Of a stretch of DNA of 64,000 bases, positions 34,449 to 43,576 are shown in pieces (position 1 is the stretch's first letter; each line of letters opens with the position of its first letter). The notes under the pieces are model-generated. The model had not been told where the DNA came from and ran no database searches. It saw nothing but the letters and a program-made list of their open reading frames with translations. The translations under genes were made by a program, and so were the position numbers. Origin of the DNA: an uncultured Clostridia bacterium (GTDB taxonomy: Bacteria > Bacillota > Clostridia > Christensenellales > CAG-314); assembly GCA_934230325.1 (NCBI GenBank), contig CAKQEP010000010.1, forward strand, positions 1-64,000, read 5' to 3'.

Positions 34449-34928
34449 TTACCCTGCTTTTCTCGTTCCTTTGATGTCGATATAAAACGATATGCTCTTG
34501 CCTTGCGCTTCGTTTCCGACGGTCGCGGGCATAGCGTAAACGATTTTTATTTTGTTCACGTTTGCGCCGAGCTCTATTTTGTCGCCTTTTAGCAACTCGT
34601 CAAGGGATTTTTGTATCGTTTTGTCGTTGGTCGTTATTTCCACGTGGATAAAATTTTTCAATTCGCCGTCGTTTTTAATGCGAAAAGCAAGAGTAACGAT
34701 AAGGTCGCTCTTGCTTTCGCCGGTAAGATTTATTACGTATTCGTTTTTAGTGTCGGGCACAATGTCTTTAATCTCCGCCTTTAACGTTTTGGTAGTATTT
34801 TCTCGCAACGTAATAGTCGTATCTTTCATCAACGTATTGTTTTTTGAAACTACGAAATATAAAAGAACGCCCGTAAACGTCATCGCCGCGCTCACTACTA
34901 TCAAAATTATCTTGACTATCTTATTCAT
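34449..34928 (-). CDS. Small membrane-anchored TasA-like accessory protein
   Basis: 159 residues: N-terminal helix (IVKIILIVVSAAMTFTGVLLYFVV) and one extracytoplasmic beta-rich domain. The end VYAMPATVGNEAQGKSISFY matches the MP..GNE.QG closing signature of TasA/camelysin-like domains. The signal does not look cleavable, so it may be a fixed anchor or nucleator for the fibre. First gene of the SipW cluster, with a promoter about 100 nt upstream. Function inferred from position and domain similarity. Confidence 0.7.
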   Translation of the reverse strand: MNKIVKIILIVVSAAMTFTGVLLYFVVSKNNTLMKDTTITLRENTTKTLKAEIKDIVPDTKNEYVINLTGESKSDLIVTLAFRIKNDGELKNFIHVEITTNDKTIQKSLDELLKGDKIELGANVNKIKIVYAMPATVGNEAQGKSISFYIDIKGTRKAG

Positions 34929-35020
34929 TAAACAAACCCTCGCTTATAGTTGTATTTGTTTTTTTGTTATTCTACTTAAAATTTTTTATATCGTTGTGCA
35001 ATGCTTCACTTCATTCTTAT

Positions 35021-35048
35021 ATTATACTCAAAAAAACTCAACCGTCAA
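35021..35048 (-). promoter_or_regulatory. Promoter of the SipW cluster
   Basis: TTGACG (35043-35048) and TATAAT (35021-35026) on the minus strand with 16-nt spacing, about 95 nt upstream of the first gene. Confidence 0.7.
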
Positions 35049-35701
35049 CTGTATTTAGGTTCGCAACCGTTTTTGCGCCTAAAAAATGCCAAAAATTGAG
35101 AAAAATCGTGATTTTAAGCGTTTTTGTTGTCAAAATACGCCAAAAACCGCCCTTTTTTTGTTTTTTTACCGCAACGCAACGTTCGTATTTTGGTACGCTC
35201 TCCCGCCACTCGTACGTTGAGCCAAAGCGAGAAAAGGAAAGACAACCCGCAAAAGTTTTCCCGTCGTTTTTTGCATCGGGATACGTATCAAAACTCCTTG
35301 CGGATTTGCTTGCTTAAAAATAATTTTAATTTTTTTGAAATCGCTCGTTGACTCAATTTAATTTTACTCTTTTACCCCCCCCCGCACAACATTTGTTCAC
35401 ATTGATATTAACATACGCCTACACCTGTTGTCAAGCGTTTTGTGAAAATTATTTTTTTATATTTTTTGTGAGAAAAATATTTGTTTTTTTAAAAAATTTT
35501 ATTGCGTGTGTCGTCGATTTTTCCATACGCTTGCCCAAAAACCCGACACGCCCGCTTTAAAAAGAAAAAAACGATTGTTTTGCGGCTTTTGGCGCGGTAT
35601 AATTTTTTTTTCAAAAGCCGCCTTAAAGTACTTGCTTTTTGCAAAATATAACGCAATATCTATATATGCGAGCGGGACGCTTTTCTTGTCGGCGCAAACA
35701 A

Positions 35702-35731
35702 AAATGCGGTACCAAAAACGATACCGCATTT
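35702..35731 (-). terminator. Intrinsic terminator of the GGGtGRT gene
   Basis: 10-bp stem AAATGCGGTA/TACCGCATTT with a 10-nt loop, followed on the minus strand by TTGTTTG after the T-rich arm; about 100 nt past the stop codon. Confidence 0.75.
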
Positions 35732-35828
35732 ACGCCAAAATCTATATTTGTATTATTTAGATTTGTTTTTTTGTTGCTTTGGCTTTTTTATATTGTGTTT
35801 GCAATCCTTTTTTTTGCGTTTTTTGTCG

Positions 35829-36830
35829 TTACTTATCGACGTTTTGAGCGACTGCGACGGCGCAAGCGACGGTTGCTCCCACCATCGGGTTGTTGCCCAT
35901 ACCGATAAATCCCATCATATCGACGTGAGCGGGGACGGAACTGCTGCCGGCAAACTGAGCGTCGCCGTGCATACGTCCCATAGTATCGGTCATTCCGTAA
36001 GAAGCGGGACCTGCGGCTACGTTGTCGGGGTGCAAAGTACGTCCCGTACCGCCGCCCGACGCAACGGAAAAGTATTTTTTGCCGTTTTCCCAGCACCATT
36101 TTTTGTACGTTCCTGCGACGGGGTGTTGAAATCTCGTCGGGTTGGTACTGTTGCCGGTTATGCTTGCGTCAACTTTTTCCTTAATCATAATCGCGACGCC
36201 TTCGTTGACGTCGTTTGCGCCGTAGCACCGTATTTGGGCGCGTTCTCCGTTGCTGAAGGCTTTTTCTTCCACAACGTTAAGTTGTCCGCTGTAAAAATCG
36301 TAATCGGTTTTGACGTAAGTAAACCCGTTTATGCGGCTTATTATATACGCGGCGTCTTTTCCCAGCCCGTTGAGAATCACGCGCAACGGCTTTTTGCGAA
36401 CTTTGTTTGCAGTGCGCGCGATACCGATTGCGCCTTCTGCCGCCGCAAAACTTTCGTGCCCTGCCAAAAACGCAAAGCACTCGGTGTTGTCGTCCAAAAG
36501 CATTGCCGCAAGGTTGCCGTGACCGATACCCACTTTGCGTTGGTCGGCTACGCTGCCCGTAATGCAGAACGTCTGCAATCCCTGACCTATATATTCCGCC
36601 GCCTTGCTTGCCGTTTTGGCTTTTTTTGTAAGAGCGATGGCAACGCCGACGGTGTACGCCCACACTGCGTTGTCAAACGCGATAGGCTGAATATCTTTAA
36701 CGATTTTTTCCACGTTTATATCGTGTTGGTCGCAGATACGTTTTGCGTCTTCCAAATCCTTGATACCAAAGAGGGGAAGTTGAGCGTTTATGTTTTTTAT
36801 TCTGCGTTCGTACCCTTCAAACTTAATCAT
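35829..36830 (-). CDS. GGGtGRT protein
   Basis: 333 residues. The family-naming glycine motif GGGTGRTLHPDN lies in the C-terminal quarter, followed by SYGMTDTMGRMHGDAQF and a small-residue-rich end (MGFIGMGNNPMVGATVA). The family is known as a conserved protein of unknown role that sits next to a NifU-like Fe-S scaffold; that partner is encoded 21 nt upstream here. No signal peptide or membrane helix. AGGAGGG ribosome site. The Gly/His-rich segment could bind a nucleotide or metal, but this cannot be decided from sequence. Confidence 0.85.
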   Translation of the reverse strand: MIKFEGYERRIKNINAQLPLFGIKDLEDAKRICDQHDINVEKIVKDIQPIAFDNAVWAYTVGVAIALTKKAKTASKAAEYIGQGLQTFCITGSVADQRKVGIGHGNLAAMLLDDNTECFAFLAGHESFAAAEGAIGIARTANKVRKKPLRVILNGLGKDAAYIISRINGFTYVKTDYDFYSGQLNVVEEKAFSNGERAQIRCYGANDVNEGVAIMIKEKVDASITGNSTNPTRFQHPVAGTYKKWCWENGKKYFSVASGGGTGRTLHPDNVAAGPASYGMTDTMGRMHGDAQFAGSSSVPAHVDMMGFIGMGNNPMVGATVACAVAVAQNVDK

Positions 36831-36851
36831 ATTAACGTTTCCCTCCTTATC

Positions 36852-37541
36852 CTATTGTTTACGCGGATTGATATATTCGTCCGCCTCGTCGTACCTGCCG
36901 TACCTACCCGTCGCTTTTTTGAGCGCTTCGTTGCCGTCCATTCCGTCGGTAACGTACTGCATAAGTTTTCCCAAATGAACAAATTCGTACCCGACGACTT
37001 CCCCGTCTTTAAGCGCCAACTTGGTGACGTAACCTTCTGCCATTTCCAGATACCTTACGCCCTTTTTGTCGGTGGAGTACATCGTGCCTATCTGACTGCG
37101 CAGACCTTTGCCCAAATCTTCCAACCCTGCGCCTATCGGCAACCCCGCGTCAGAAAACGCCGATTGCGTGCGCCCGTAAACTATCTGCAAAAACAACTCG
37201 CGCATCGCAACGTTTATCGCGTCGCAAACGAGGTCGGTATTGAGAGCCTCCAACAACGTCTTGTTGGGAAGAATTTCCGCCGCCATCGCCGCAGAGTGAG
37301 TCATTCCGCTGCACCCGACGGTTTCTACCAACGCTTCCTTAATGACGCCGTTTTTGATGTTGAGCGTCAACTTGCACGCGCCCTGTTGCGGAGCGCACCC
37401 GCCTACCCCGTGAGAAAGACCGCTTATGTCGCTTATCTGCGTCGCAAGAACCCATTTGCCTTCTTCGGGAATGGGGGCAGGTCCGTGATTGCACCCTTTT
37501 TTGACGCAACACATTTGTTCCACTTCGTGTGAATATTGCAT
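36852..37541 (-). CDS. NifU-like iron-sulfur cluster scaffold protein
   Basis: 229 residues. The N-terminus has MCCVKKGCNHGP, then a NifU/IscU-like core: VGGCAPQQGACKLTL and VETVGCSGMTHSAAM supply three conserved Cys positions. The C-terminal about 90 residues are specific to this subfamily. Likely holds a transient Fe-S cluster for a dedicated client, perhaps the GGGtGRT protein encoded next. A TATAAT -10 lies at 37707-37712 on the minus strand, but no good -35 is visible. AAGGAG precedes the start. Confidence 0.85.
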   Translation of the reverse strand: MQYSHEVEQMCCVKKGCNHGPAPIPEEGKWVLATQISDISGLSHGVGGCAPQQGACKLTLNIKNGVIKEALVETVGCSGMTHSAAMAAEILPNKTLLEALNTDLVCDAINVAMRELFLQIVYGRTQSAFSDAGLPIGAGLEDLGKGLRSQIGTMYSTDKKGVRYLEMAEGYVTKLALKDGEVVGYEFVHLGKLMQYVTDGMDGNEALKKATGRYGRYDEADEYINPRKQ

Positions 37542-37929
37542 ATATATCTCCTTATTCTGTCAATTATCGTTTTTTTGTTAAAACTTTTTTTGCAAGCGGT
37601 TTTGTTTTTTGCAACCTTGTTTAGTAGTAAGTAGGTTTGTCGATTTTGCAAATTTCCCTTGCAAGCGGTTTAGTTGATTTTTTTCGCTTTTGTTTTGCAA
37701 CTTTAAATTATAACCCAAAAAGACAACCTTATTAAAATGCGCCGTCAAAAAAACCGCCTGCCTTCAAAAAAAACCGTCTTTGGCTACAACTTTCAGCGAT
37801 AACTATTTTAGCACAAAAAATCAAAAAATCAAAACGTTTGATGCCTAAAAATTGCCCGCTATCGCCATTTTTTTAAACTTTTGACTACTCCGATTGACTT
37901 ATGCGGCTTAAAATAGTATAATTTTTGGC
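37542..37929. other. Divergent promoter region between the NifU-like and PHP genes
   Basis: No gene. Contains the minus-strand TATAAT at 37707-37712 and the plus-strand PHP promoter at 37894-37922; otherwise T-rich low-complexity DNA. No hairpin repeats are present here, unlike most other gaps of this size. Confidence 0.7.
37894..37922 (+). promoter_or_regulatory. Promoter giving a nearly leaderless PHP-vanW mRNA
   Basis: TTGACT (37894-37899) and TATAAT (37917-37922) with 17-nt spacing. Only 7 nt separate the -10 box from the ATG at 37930, so transcription should start at or next to the start codon; no ribosome site is present. Confidence 0.8.
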
Positions 37930-38763
37930 ATGAAAGTCGATATGCATATTCACAGCAACTGTTCCGACGGAGAATTGTCCCCCGCCACCCTCGTCGAGAA
38001 AGAAAACGCGGCGGGACTCGACGTAATCGCCATCACCGACCACGACAACGCCAACGGAGCGGGGCAGGCGGTAGCGGCTACGCGGGGCAAAAAAATAAAA
38101 GTCGTTGCGGGCATCGAGTTGTCGGCGTACAAAGACGATACGGAAACGCACGTTTTGGCATACGGCATAGATTACGATTCCGACGCCTTTAAAGCCAGCA
38201 TGTTCCGCATACAGGAAATGCGGGAAGCGAGAAACCTCAAAATAATAGACCGTCTTTATCAACTCGGCATAAAGATAGACTACGACGCGCTTAAAAACAC
38301 TTACAAAGGAGAAATTTTGGGCAGAAGCCACATCGCGCGCCAACTCGTTGCGGCGGGGATATGCGACAGCGTTCCGCGCGCTTTTGACGAGTACCTTGCG
38401 CCAAACGGCAAAGCCTTTGTGAGCAGTCAACGCCTCACGCCGGAAAAAGCCATACAACTCGCTTGTCGGTACGGCGGCGTTCCCGTACTTGCGCACCCCG
38501 CAAAACTTCGTTTAAACAGCGTAAAAGCGGAGGCGTACGTCCGATACCTTGCGGGGCTCGGACTCAAAGGAATAGAAGCGGCGTATTTTTCTCATACTAA
38601 CGTCGAGCGCGATTTTTACTTGTACCTTGCCAAAAAATACGATTTGTACGTGTTTGGCGGCAGCGATTTTCACAGCGAGAGTTACGGCGTATCGTTGGGC
38701 AGTTTTTTTGAGCCTGACGAAAGAACGCAAAATCTCATCGCATCTATGGCGGTAAATGTATGA
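37930..38763 (+). CDS. PHP-domain phosphoesterase
   Basis: 277 residues. Metal-binding PHP motifs in order: DMHIHSNCSDGE, AITDHDN, a conserved Glu in VVAGIELSA, HVLAYG, VLAHPAK and GGSDFH. The length and layout match stand-alone PHP phosphoesterases related to the YciV/RNase AM group, which hydrolyse nucleotide phosphates (such as 3',5'-bisphosphates) or RNA 5' ends. Its mRNA appears leaderless. The vanW-like gene overlaps its stop by four bases (ATGA), so the two are coupled. Confidence 0.9.
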   Translation: MKVDMHIHSNCSDGELSPATLVEKENAAGLDVIAITDHDNANGAGQAVAATRGKKIKVVAGIELSAYKDDTETHVLAYGIDYDSDAFKASMFRIQEMREARNLKIIDRLYQLGIKIDYDALKNTYKGEILGRSHIARQLVAAGICDSVPRAFDEYLAPNGKAFVSSQRLTPEKAIQLACRYGGVPVLAHPAKLRLNSVKAEAYVRYLAGLGLKGIEAAYFSHTNVERDFYLYLAKKYDLYVFGGSDFHSESYGVSLGSFFEPDERTQNLIASMAVNV

Positions 38764-40043
38764 AAAAAAAGATTTTGACCTATTTATTTTGCGCGCTCGT
38801 CGTTGTGACGGGCGCGTTTTTTTTGACAAAACCGGCCGACGCTTCGGTTTGCTCGCAATCGTGGAACGCCCGCATAGTTTTGCGGTACGGCGAAATTTGT
38901 CGCACCTACGACCTGTCGGAGCATATCGACGGTTTTGACAAAAAGCAACGGAGCGACAGACGGATTTTTCACTCGGTGACGGGCAAAGCCGAGTCGATAG
39001 AGTTTTGGCAGGCTCGCGGCATTGACGGGTATATGTCCTTGTGTTACGTTTTGCCCGATTTTAAGCATACGGTAACGCAATTTTGCGACAAAATAGAAAA
39101 ATTGCCCGTTGACGCAACGATAAAATTCTTTCCCGACAGCGACAAAAAATTTGTAATAACCCCGCACCAAACGGGCAAAAAAGTCAACCTTAAAAAACTG
39201 TTTGACGAGATTTTTTACGCCTTTAAAGAGGGCGCAAACCAAGTAGACGTAAACCTTCCCGTCGACGACGTTGCGCCAAGCCTTACTACGCAAGCCGCCA
39301 AAAAACTCACGGCAAAACGCGGCGGTTTTTATACGAGTTGCGCAAGCAGTACCGCCGACAGACAGACCAACGTCGCTTTGGCGTTGTCCTTTTTTAACGG
39401 ATTGACGGTGGAAAACGGTCAAAGGATAAGTTTTAACCAAACGGTAGGAGAAAGAACGGAAAAACGCGGCTTTAAAACGGCAAAAATTTTGGTAAACGGC
39501 AAATACGTAGACGGCGTAGGCGGCGGAGTTTGTCAAGCAAGCACGACGATATACAACGCTCTTTTGCGGGCGGGCGTAACCGTCAACGCGGTTTGTCAAC
39601 ATTCCGTCAAAAGCAGTTACGTTGCGGCGGGACTTGACGCAATGGTAAACGGCGGCGGCGCGGACCTCGTTTTTACCAACGAAACGGGCAATCCCCTTTA
39701 CTTTGCGGCGCATTGCAAAAACGGTAAAGCGACGGTAGAGATTTTTGGAGCGGAAACCGACGTAAAAATCGTTCCGCGCAGCGTCGTGACAAAAACCGTT
39801 CCCTACCAAACCGTCAAAAAAACCGATACAAAGGGCGATTTTTGCGACAAAATACCTTACGCCGACCAGTTTTTGATCTTATCCAACGGCGTTGACGGAG
39901 TATCGAGCGAAACTTACCTTGACTTTTACGTAGGCGGAAAACTGACCAAATCCGTCAAAATTCGCCAAAACACTTACAAATCCATACCAAAAACGGAGAT
40001 TTACGGAGCAAAAAGCCGCCCTCTCCCCGATTTGCCGCAATAA
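38760..40043 (+). CDS. VanW-family exported protein
   Basis: 427 residues. N-terminal signal/anchor (KILTYLFCALVVVTGAFFL). The middle to C-terminal half is a VanW domain: FNQTVGERTEKRGFKTA, VDGVGGGVCQASTTIYNALL, and DAMVNGGGADLVFTN. VanW proteins are exported, of unclear biochemistry, and associated with cell-wall functions and some glycopeptide-resistance clusters. No other resistance genes are nearby. Overlaps the PHP gene by ATGA. Confidence 0.88.
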   Translation: MKKKILTYLFCALVVVTGAFFLTKPADASVCSQSWNARIVLRYGEICRTYDLSEHIDGFDKKQRSDRRIFHSVTGKAESIEFWQARGIDGYMSLCYVLPDFKHTVTQFCDKIEKLPVDATIKFFPDSDKKFVITPHQTGKKVNLKKLFDEIFYAFKEGANQVDVNLPVDDVAPSLTTQAAKKLTAKRGGFYTSCASSTADRQTNVALALSFFNGLTVENGQRISFNQTVGERTEKRGFKTAKILVNGKYVDGVGGGVCQASTTIYNALLRAGVTVNAVCQHSVKSSYVAAGLDAMVNGGGADLVFTNETGNPLYFAAHCKNGKATVEIFGAETDVKIVPRSVVTKTVPYQTVKKTDTKGDFCDKIPYADQFLILSNGVDGVSSETYLDFYVGGKLTKSVKIRQNTYKSIPKTEIYGAKSRPLPDLPQ

Positions 40044-40069
40044 AATGTAAAACAATATTTATAAACCGC

Positions 40070-40098
40070 TTGAAAAAGCGTCGGTTTTGTTGTATAAT
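40070..40098 (+). promoter_or_regulatory. Promoter of dnaB
   Basis: TTGAAA (40070-40075) and TATAAT (40093-40098) with 17-nt spacing. Confidence 0.82.
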
Positions 40099-40105
40099 GA
40101 TAAAT

Positions 40106-40145
40106 AACTTAGTAGGTTTATCTTTAACTTAGCAAGTTTATCTTT
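40106..40145 (+). repeat. 20-bp tandem duplication in the dnaB leader
   Basis: Two 20-bp units (starting AACTTAG, ending GTTTATCTTT) at 40106-40125 and 40126-40145 differ at two positions. They begin right at the expected transcription start, 35 nt before the dnaB ATG. Confidence 0.85.
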
Positions 40146-40179
40146 CGCTTTACGCCACAAGTTTTTTACGGAGCAAAAA

Positions 40180-41739
40180 ATGCCTAAATCAAACGAAACC
40201 GCCGCGCACAAAAGCGCAAAATCATTAAATACGGCGCACTACAACTTGGACGCAGAACAATCCGTCTTGTGTTGCGCCTTGCTTGACGACCGCACGGTTC
40301 AAGACGTCGTTTTGGATTTGAGCGAGGAGGATTTTTATTCCCCCGCCAACAAAACGATTTTTTGCGCTATGCACGACATAGTTAAGTCCAACAAGGCTTT
40401 GGATTTGGTTATGCTCACCGACAACTTGGAGCGCAACGGACAACTCAACGCCGTCGGCGGCATAGAGTATCTTACTACCATTGCCACCTACTTACCCAGC
40501 GCGGCAAACTACAAAAACTATCTCGATATCGTTACGAGAGAAAGCGCAAAGCGCAAACTCGCGCGGGGTTGCACGGACATTTTGGCGGGGTTGAAGCAAG
40601 CCGAAGACAAGCAAACGATGCTTGCGGAAGCGGAAAAAATAATATTTGACATCAGCGACACCAACAAGACGAGCGGACTCACCCACATAAAGGGCAGCGT
40701 TCACGACGTGTTGCAACGCTGTGACGAAATGTACAAAAACAAAAACGCGTATCGCGGGCTTATGACGGGGTTTGTTCAGTTGGACAAACTTACCAACGGA
40801 CTGCAAGCGGGCACTCTCAACATTCTTGCCGCGCGTCCCGGTTGCGGAAAAAGCAGTCTTGCGCTCAACATTATCGAGTACGCCGCAAAAAAGGGCAAGG
40901 TATCGGCGTTGTTTTCCTTAGAAATGCCTGCGTCGCAACTTGTTCAAAGGCTTATGTGCGGAATATCCGGCGTCAGTATGAAAAAAGTTACGGGAACGGA
41001 AAAACTCATTCTTTCCGATTTTCAAAAACTTCTCACCGCCGCCGAAGCGATGGAAAAATACAAGATTTTTATCGACGACAGCAGCCTCAACACCCCCGCA
41101 AAAATGTTGTCGAAACTTCGCGCGTTAAAAATGCGGGAAGGACTCGACCTCGTGGTCGTGGACTACATACAGCTTATGTCGGGCGACTCAAACGGCAGAC
41201 GGGAGGAAAACCGCCAGCAGGAAGTCAGCAACATTACCAAAAATCTCAAAATTATGTCCAAAGAACTCAACGTTCCCATCATTGCGCTCAGCCAGTTAAA
41301 CCGTTTGGTAGAGCGCGATAAGGACCGCAAACCGCAACTCAGCGATTTGAGGGAGTCGGGCGCGATAGAGCAAGACGCGGATATAGTCATGTTTATCAGC
41401 AAGAGCAACGAAGCGACCGACGATTACGCCGTACCCGTACAACTCATAGTAGCCAAAAACCGTCAAGGCGAAACGGGAGAAATTCCTTTGGTTTGGGTAG
41501 GCGATTTGGTGCACTTTGTAGACGACAAAAAAATCTTTTTCAAGTCGCAACAAGCGGCGGCGGCAACGGATACGGATACGGGAGCGGAGTCCGACCAAAA
41601 CGACGACTTTACAAGAGCGTCCGCCGACGATTTGCCGTGGGACTTGGAAACGCCGCCTCCCGACGCAGAAGAATACGACGCGCCGCCTCCCGACCAAGCG
41701 GACCACCTTTCCCCGCCGCCATTAGACGGAAACGCCTGA
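40180..41739 (+). CDS. dnaB: Replicative DNA helicase DnaB
   Basis: 519 residues. The N-terminal primase-interacting domain (DAEQSVLCCALLDD) is followed by a RecA-like domain with Walker A ARPGCGKSS, DnaB motif 1a SLEMPASQLVQR, Walker B LVVVDYIQLM and the SQLNRLVERDKDRKPQLSDL segment. The hexameric helicase opens the replication fork. The C-terminus has a non-conserved acidic Pro-rich tail of about 60 residues (DLPWDLETPPPD) that could bind partners. GGAG lies 8 nt upstream. Confidence 0.96.
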   Translation: MPKSNETAAHKSAKSLNTAHYNLDAEQSVLCCALLDDRTVQDVVLDLSEEDFYSPANKTIFCAMHDIVKSNKALDLVMLTDNLERNGQLNAVGGIEYLTTIATYLPSAANYKNYLDIVTRESAKRKLARGCTDILAGLKQAEDKQTMLAEAEKIIFDISDTNKTSGLTHIKGSVHDVLQRCDEMYKNKNAYRGLMTGFVQLDKLTNGLQAGTLNILAARPGCGKSSLALNIIEYAAKKGKVSALFSLEMPASQLVQRLMCGISGVSMKKVTGTEKLILSDFQKLLTAAEAMEKYKIFIDDSSLNTPAKMLSKLRALKMREGLDLVVVDYIQLMSGDSNGRREENRQQEVSNITKNLKIMSKELNVPIIALSQLNRLVERDKDRKPQLSDLRESGAIEQDADIVMFISKSNEATDDYAVPVQLIVAKNRQGETGEIPLVWVGDLVHFVDDKKIFFKSQQAAAATDTDTGAESDQNDDFTRASADDLPWDLETPPPDAEEYDAPPPDQADHLSPPPLDGNA

Positions 41740-41866
41740 TATTAAAGGACGCAAAAAGGCGTACCGTTTGTTATTAAACAAAGCAAAAACGACAAAAACG
41801 GTACTATACGACTACAACGTACAAACAACGACAATATACGAGCATTTTTAAAGAGGATTATTTTTT

Positions 41867-43534
41867 ATGATTGACGACGCGCATGCGGGAGCAACGCCCG
41901 CAGAATCCAAAAACTTTATCGAAGAAATCATCGACGCCGATTTGGCGAGCGGCAAAGTCAAGACTACGGTCACGCGTTTTCCGCCGGAGCCAAACGGATA
42001 TTTACATATAGGGCACGCCAAGAGTCTGTGCATAAACTTTGGCGTAAAGCAAAAATACAACGGCAAATGCAACCTTCGCTTTGACGATACAAACCCCGTA
42101 AAGGAAGACGAAGAATACGTTGACAGCATCAAAGAGGACATCAAGTGGTTAGGTTTTGAGTGGGACAAACTTCTTTACGCAAGCGATTATTTTGACGTTA
42201 TGTACGAGTGCGCCGTCAAACTCATCAAAAAGGGGTTGGCGTACGTATGCGATTTGACTGCGGAAGAAATCAAAAACACGCGCGGTTCTCTTACGGAAGC
42301 GGGCAAAAACAGCCCCTATCGCGACAGGTCTACGGAAGAAAATCTGCGTCTTTTTGAAGAAATGAAAGACGGCAAATACGCCGACGGACAAAAGGTTTTG
42401 CGCGCCAAAATCGATATGGCGAGTCCAAACCTCAATATGCGCGACCCCGTAATTTACCGCATAGTTCACGCGCGCCACCACAACACGGGGGACAAGTGGT
42501 GCATTTATCCTATGTACGACCTTGCCCACCCCATAGAAGACGCCGTAGAAGGCATCACTCACAGCCTATGCACATTGGAGTTTGAGGACCACCGCCCGTT
42601 GTACGACTGGGTAGTGGACAACTGCGATTTTTCTCAAAAGCCGCAACAGATAGAGTTTGCGCGTTTAAACGTAGCAAACACCGTTATGAGCAAGCGTTTT
42701 CTCAAAAAGTTGGTGGAAGAAAAATTTGTTATGGGTTGGGACGACCCGCGTATGCCCACGCTTTGCGGCATACGGAGGCGCGGTTACCCCGCAGAAGCGG
42801 TTCGTGATTTTTGCGAGAGAGTAGGCGTATGCAAAGCCAACAGCGAAGTCGAGCCGAGTTATCTCGAGGCGTGCGTGAGAGAAAATCTCAACGTTACGGC
42901 CGACAGGGTTATGGCGGTTCTCGATCCCGTAAAGTTGGTGATAACAAATTACGAAGGCAGCGAAGTTTTGGACGTAGAAAACAATCCCAACGCGCCGACC
43001 GTCACCACCCGCCCCGTACTTTTTGGTAAGCAACTTTATATCGACCGCTCCGACTTTGAAGTTAATCCCCCGCCAAAGTACCACCGCTTAAAACCCGACG
43101 GGTACGTAAGGCTAAAAGGCGCGTACATCGTCAAATGCGACGGCTTTGACCTTGACGACGACGGCAAAGTCAAGGAAATTCGTTGTACTTACTTGCCAAA
43201 CAGCAAGAGCGGACACGACGAAAGCGGCATAAAAGTCAAGGGAGTAATTCAGTGGGTAAACGCCGCCGATTGCGTTGCTATTACCGTGCGCAAACTTTCG
43301 AGTTTGTTGCTCCCCGTCGTCAACGGCGAAACGGACTTTACCAAGCGGCTCAATCCGTGCAGTATGACGACAGTAGAAGGCTTTGCAGAAAAATCCTTGC
43401 AAAACGCAAGCGTGGGCGACAGGTTTCAGTTTATGCGCGTGGGATACTTTGCGGTAGACCGCGACGGAACGCCTTTACACCCCGTTTTTAACGAAATCGT
43501 AGGTTTAAAGGATAGTTTTAACAACAAAAGTTGA
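41867..43534 (+). CDS. glnS: Glutaminyl-tRNA synthetase
   Basis: 555 residues. Class I motifs [14 protein letters not shown] (HIGH) and VMSKR (KMSKS-like), with the GlnRS-type acceptor-binding and C-terminal beta-barrel domains. Charges tRNA-Gln directly. Many Bacillota lack glnS and use GatCAB instead; this genome also has a separate GluRS (gltX at 47961-49412), so the pair is non-redundant. AAAGAGGA ribosome site. The stop codon overlaps the -35 box of the next promoter. Confidence 0.95.
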   Translation: MIDDAHAGATPAESKNFIEEIIDADLASGKVKTTVTRFPPEPNGYLHIGHAKSLCINFGVKQKYNGKCNLRFDDTNPVKEDEEYVDSIKEDIKWLGFEWDKLLYASDYFDVMYECAVKLIKKGLAYVCDLTAEEIKNTRGSLTEAGKNSPYRDRSTEENLRLFEEMKDGKYADGQKVLRAKIDMASPNLNMRDPVIYRIVHARHHNTGDKWCIYPMYDLAHPIEDAVEGITHSLCTLEFEDHRPLYDWVVDNCDFSQKPQQIEFARLNVANTVMSKRFLKKLVEEKFVMGWDDPRMPTLCGIRRRGYPAEAVRDFCERVGVCKANSEVEPSYLEACVRENLNVTADRVMAVLDPVKLVITNYEGSEVLDVENNPNAPTVTTRPVLFGKQLYIDRSDFEVNPPPKYHRLKPDGYVRLKGAYIVKCDGFDLDDDGKVKEIRCTYLPNSKSGHDESGIKVKGVIQWVNAADCVAITVRKLSSLLLPVVNGETDFTKRLNPCSMTTVEGFAEKSLQNASVGDRFQFMRVGYFAVDRDGTPLHPVFNEIVGLKDSFNNKS

Positions 43535-43559
43535 CATATACTTAAAAAACAGGTATAAT
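43531..43559 (+). promoter_or_regulatory. Promoter of the zinc-ribbon gene pair
   Basis: Consensus TTGACA (43531-43536) and TATAAT (43554-43559) with 17-nt spacing; the glnS stop TGA lies within the -35 box. Only 17 nt separate the -10 box from the ATG at 43577. Confidence 0.88.
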
Positions 43560-43576
43560 TTGGTCGAGAGGCAAAT

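Larger units (their letters stand above)
34929..35828. other. Gene-free A/T-rich region
   Basis: No convincing coding frame. Contents: the SipW-cluster promoter (35021-35048), a nine-C tract (35375-35383), a remnant of the repeat spacer (about 35590-35690, AAAGTACTTGC...CGCAATATC) and the terminator of the GGGtGRT gene (35702-35731). Confidence 0.7.
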
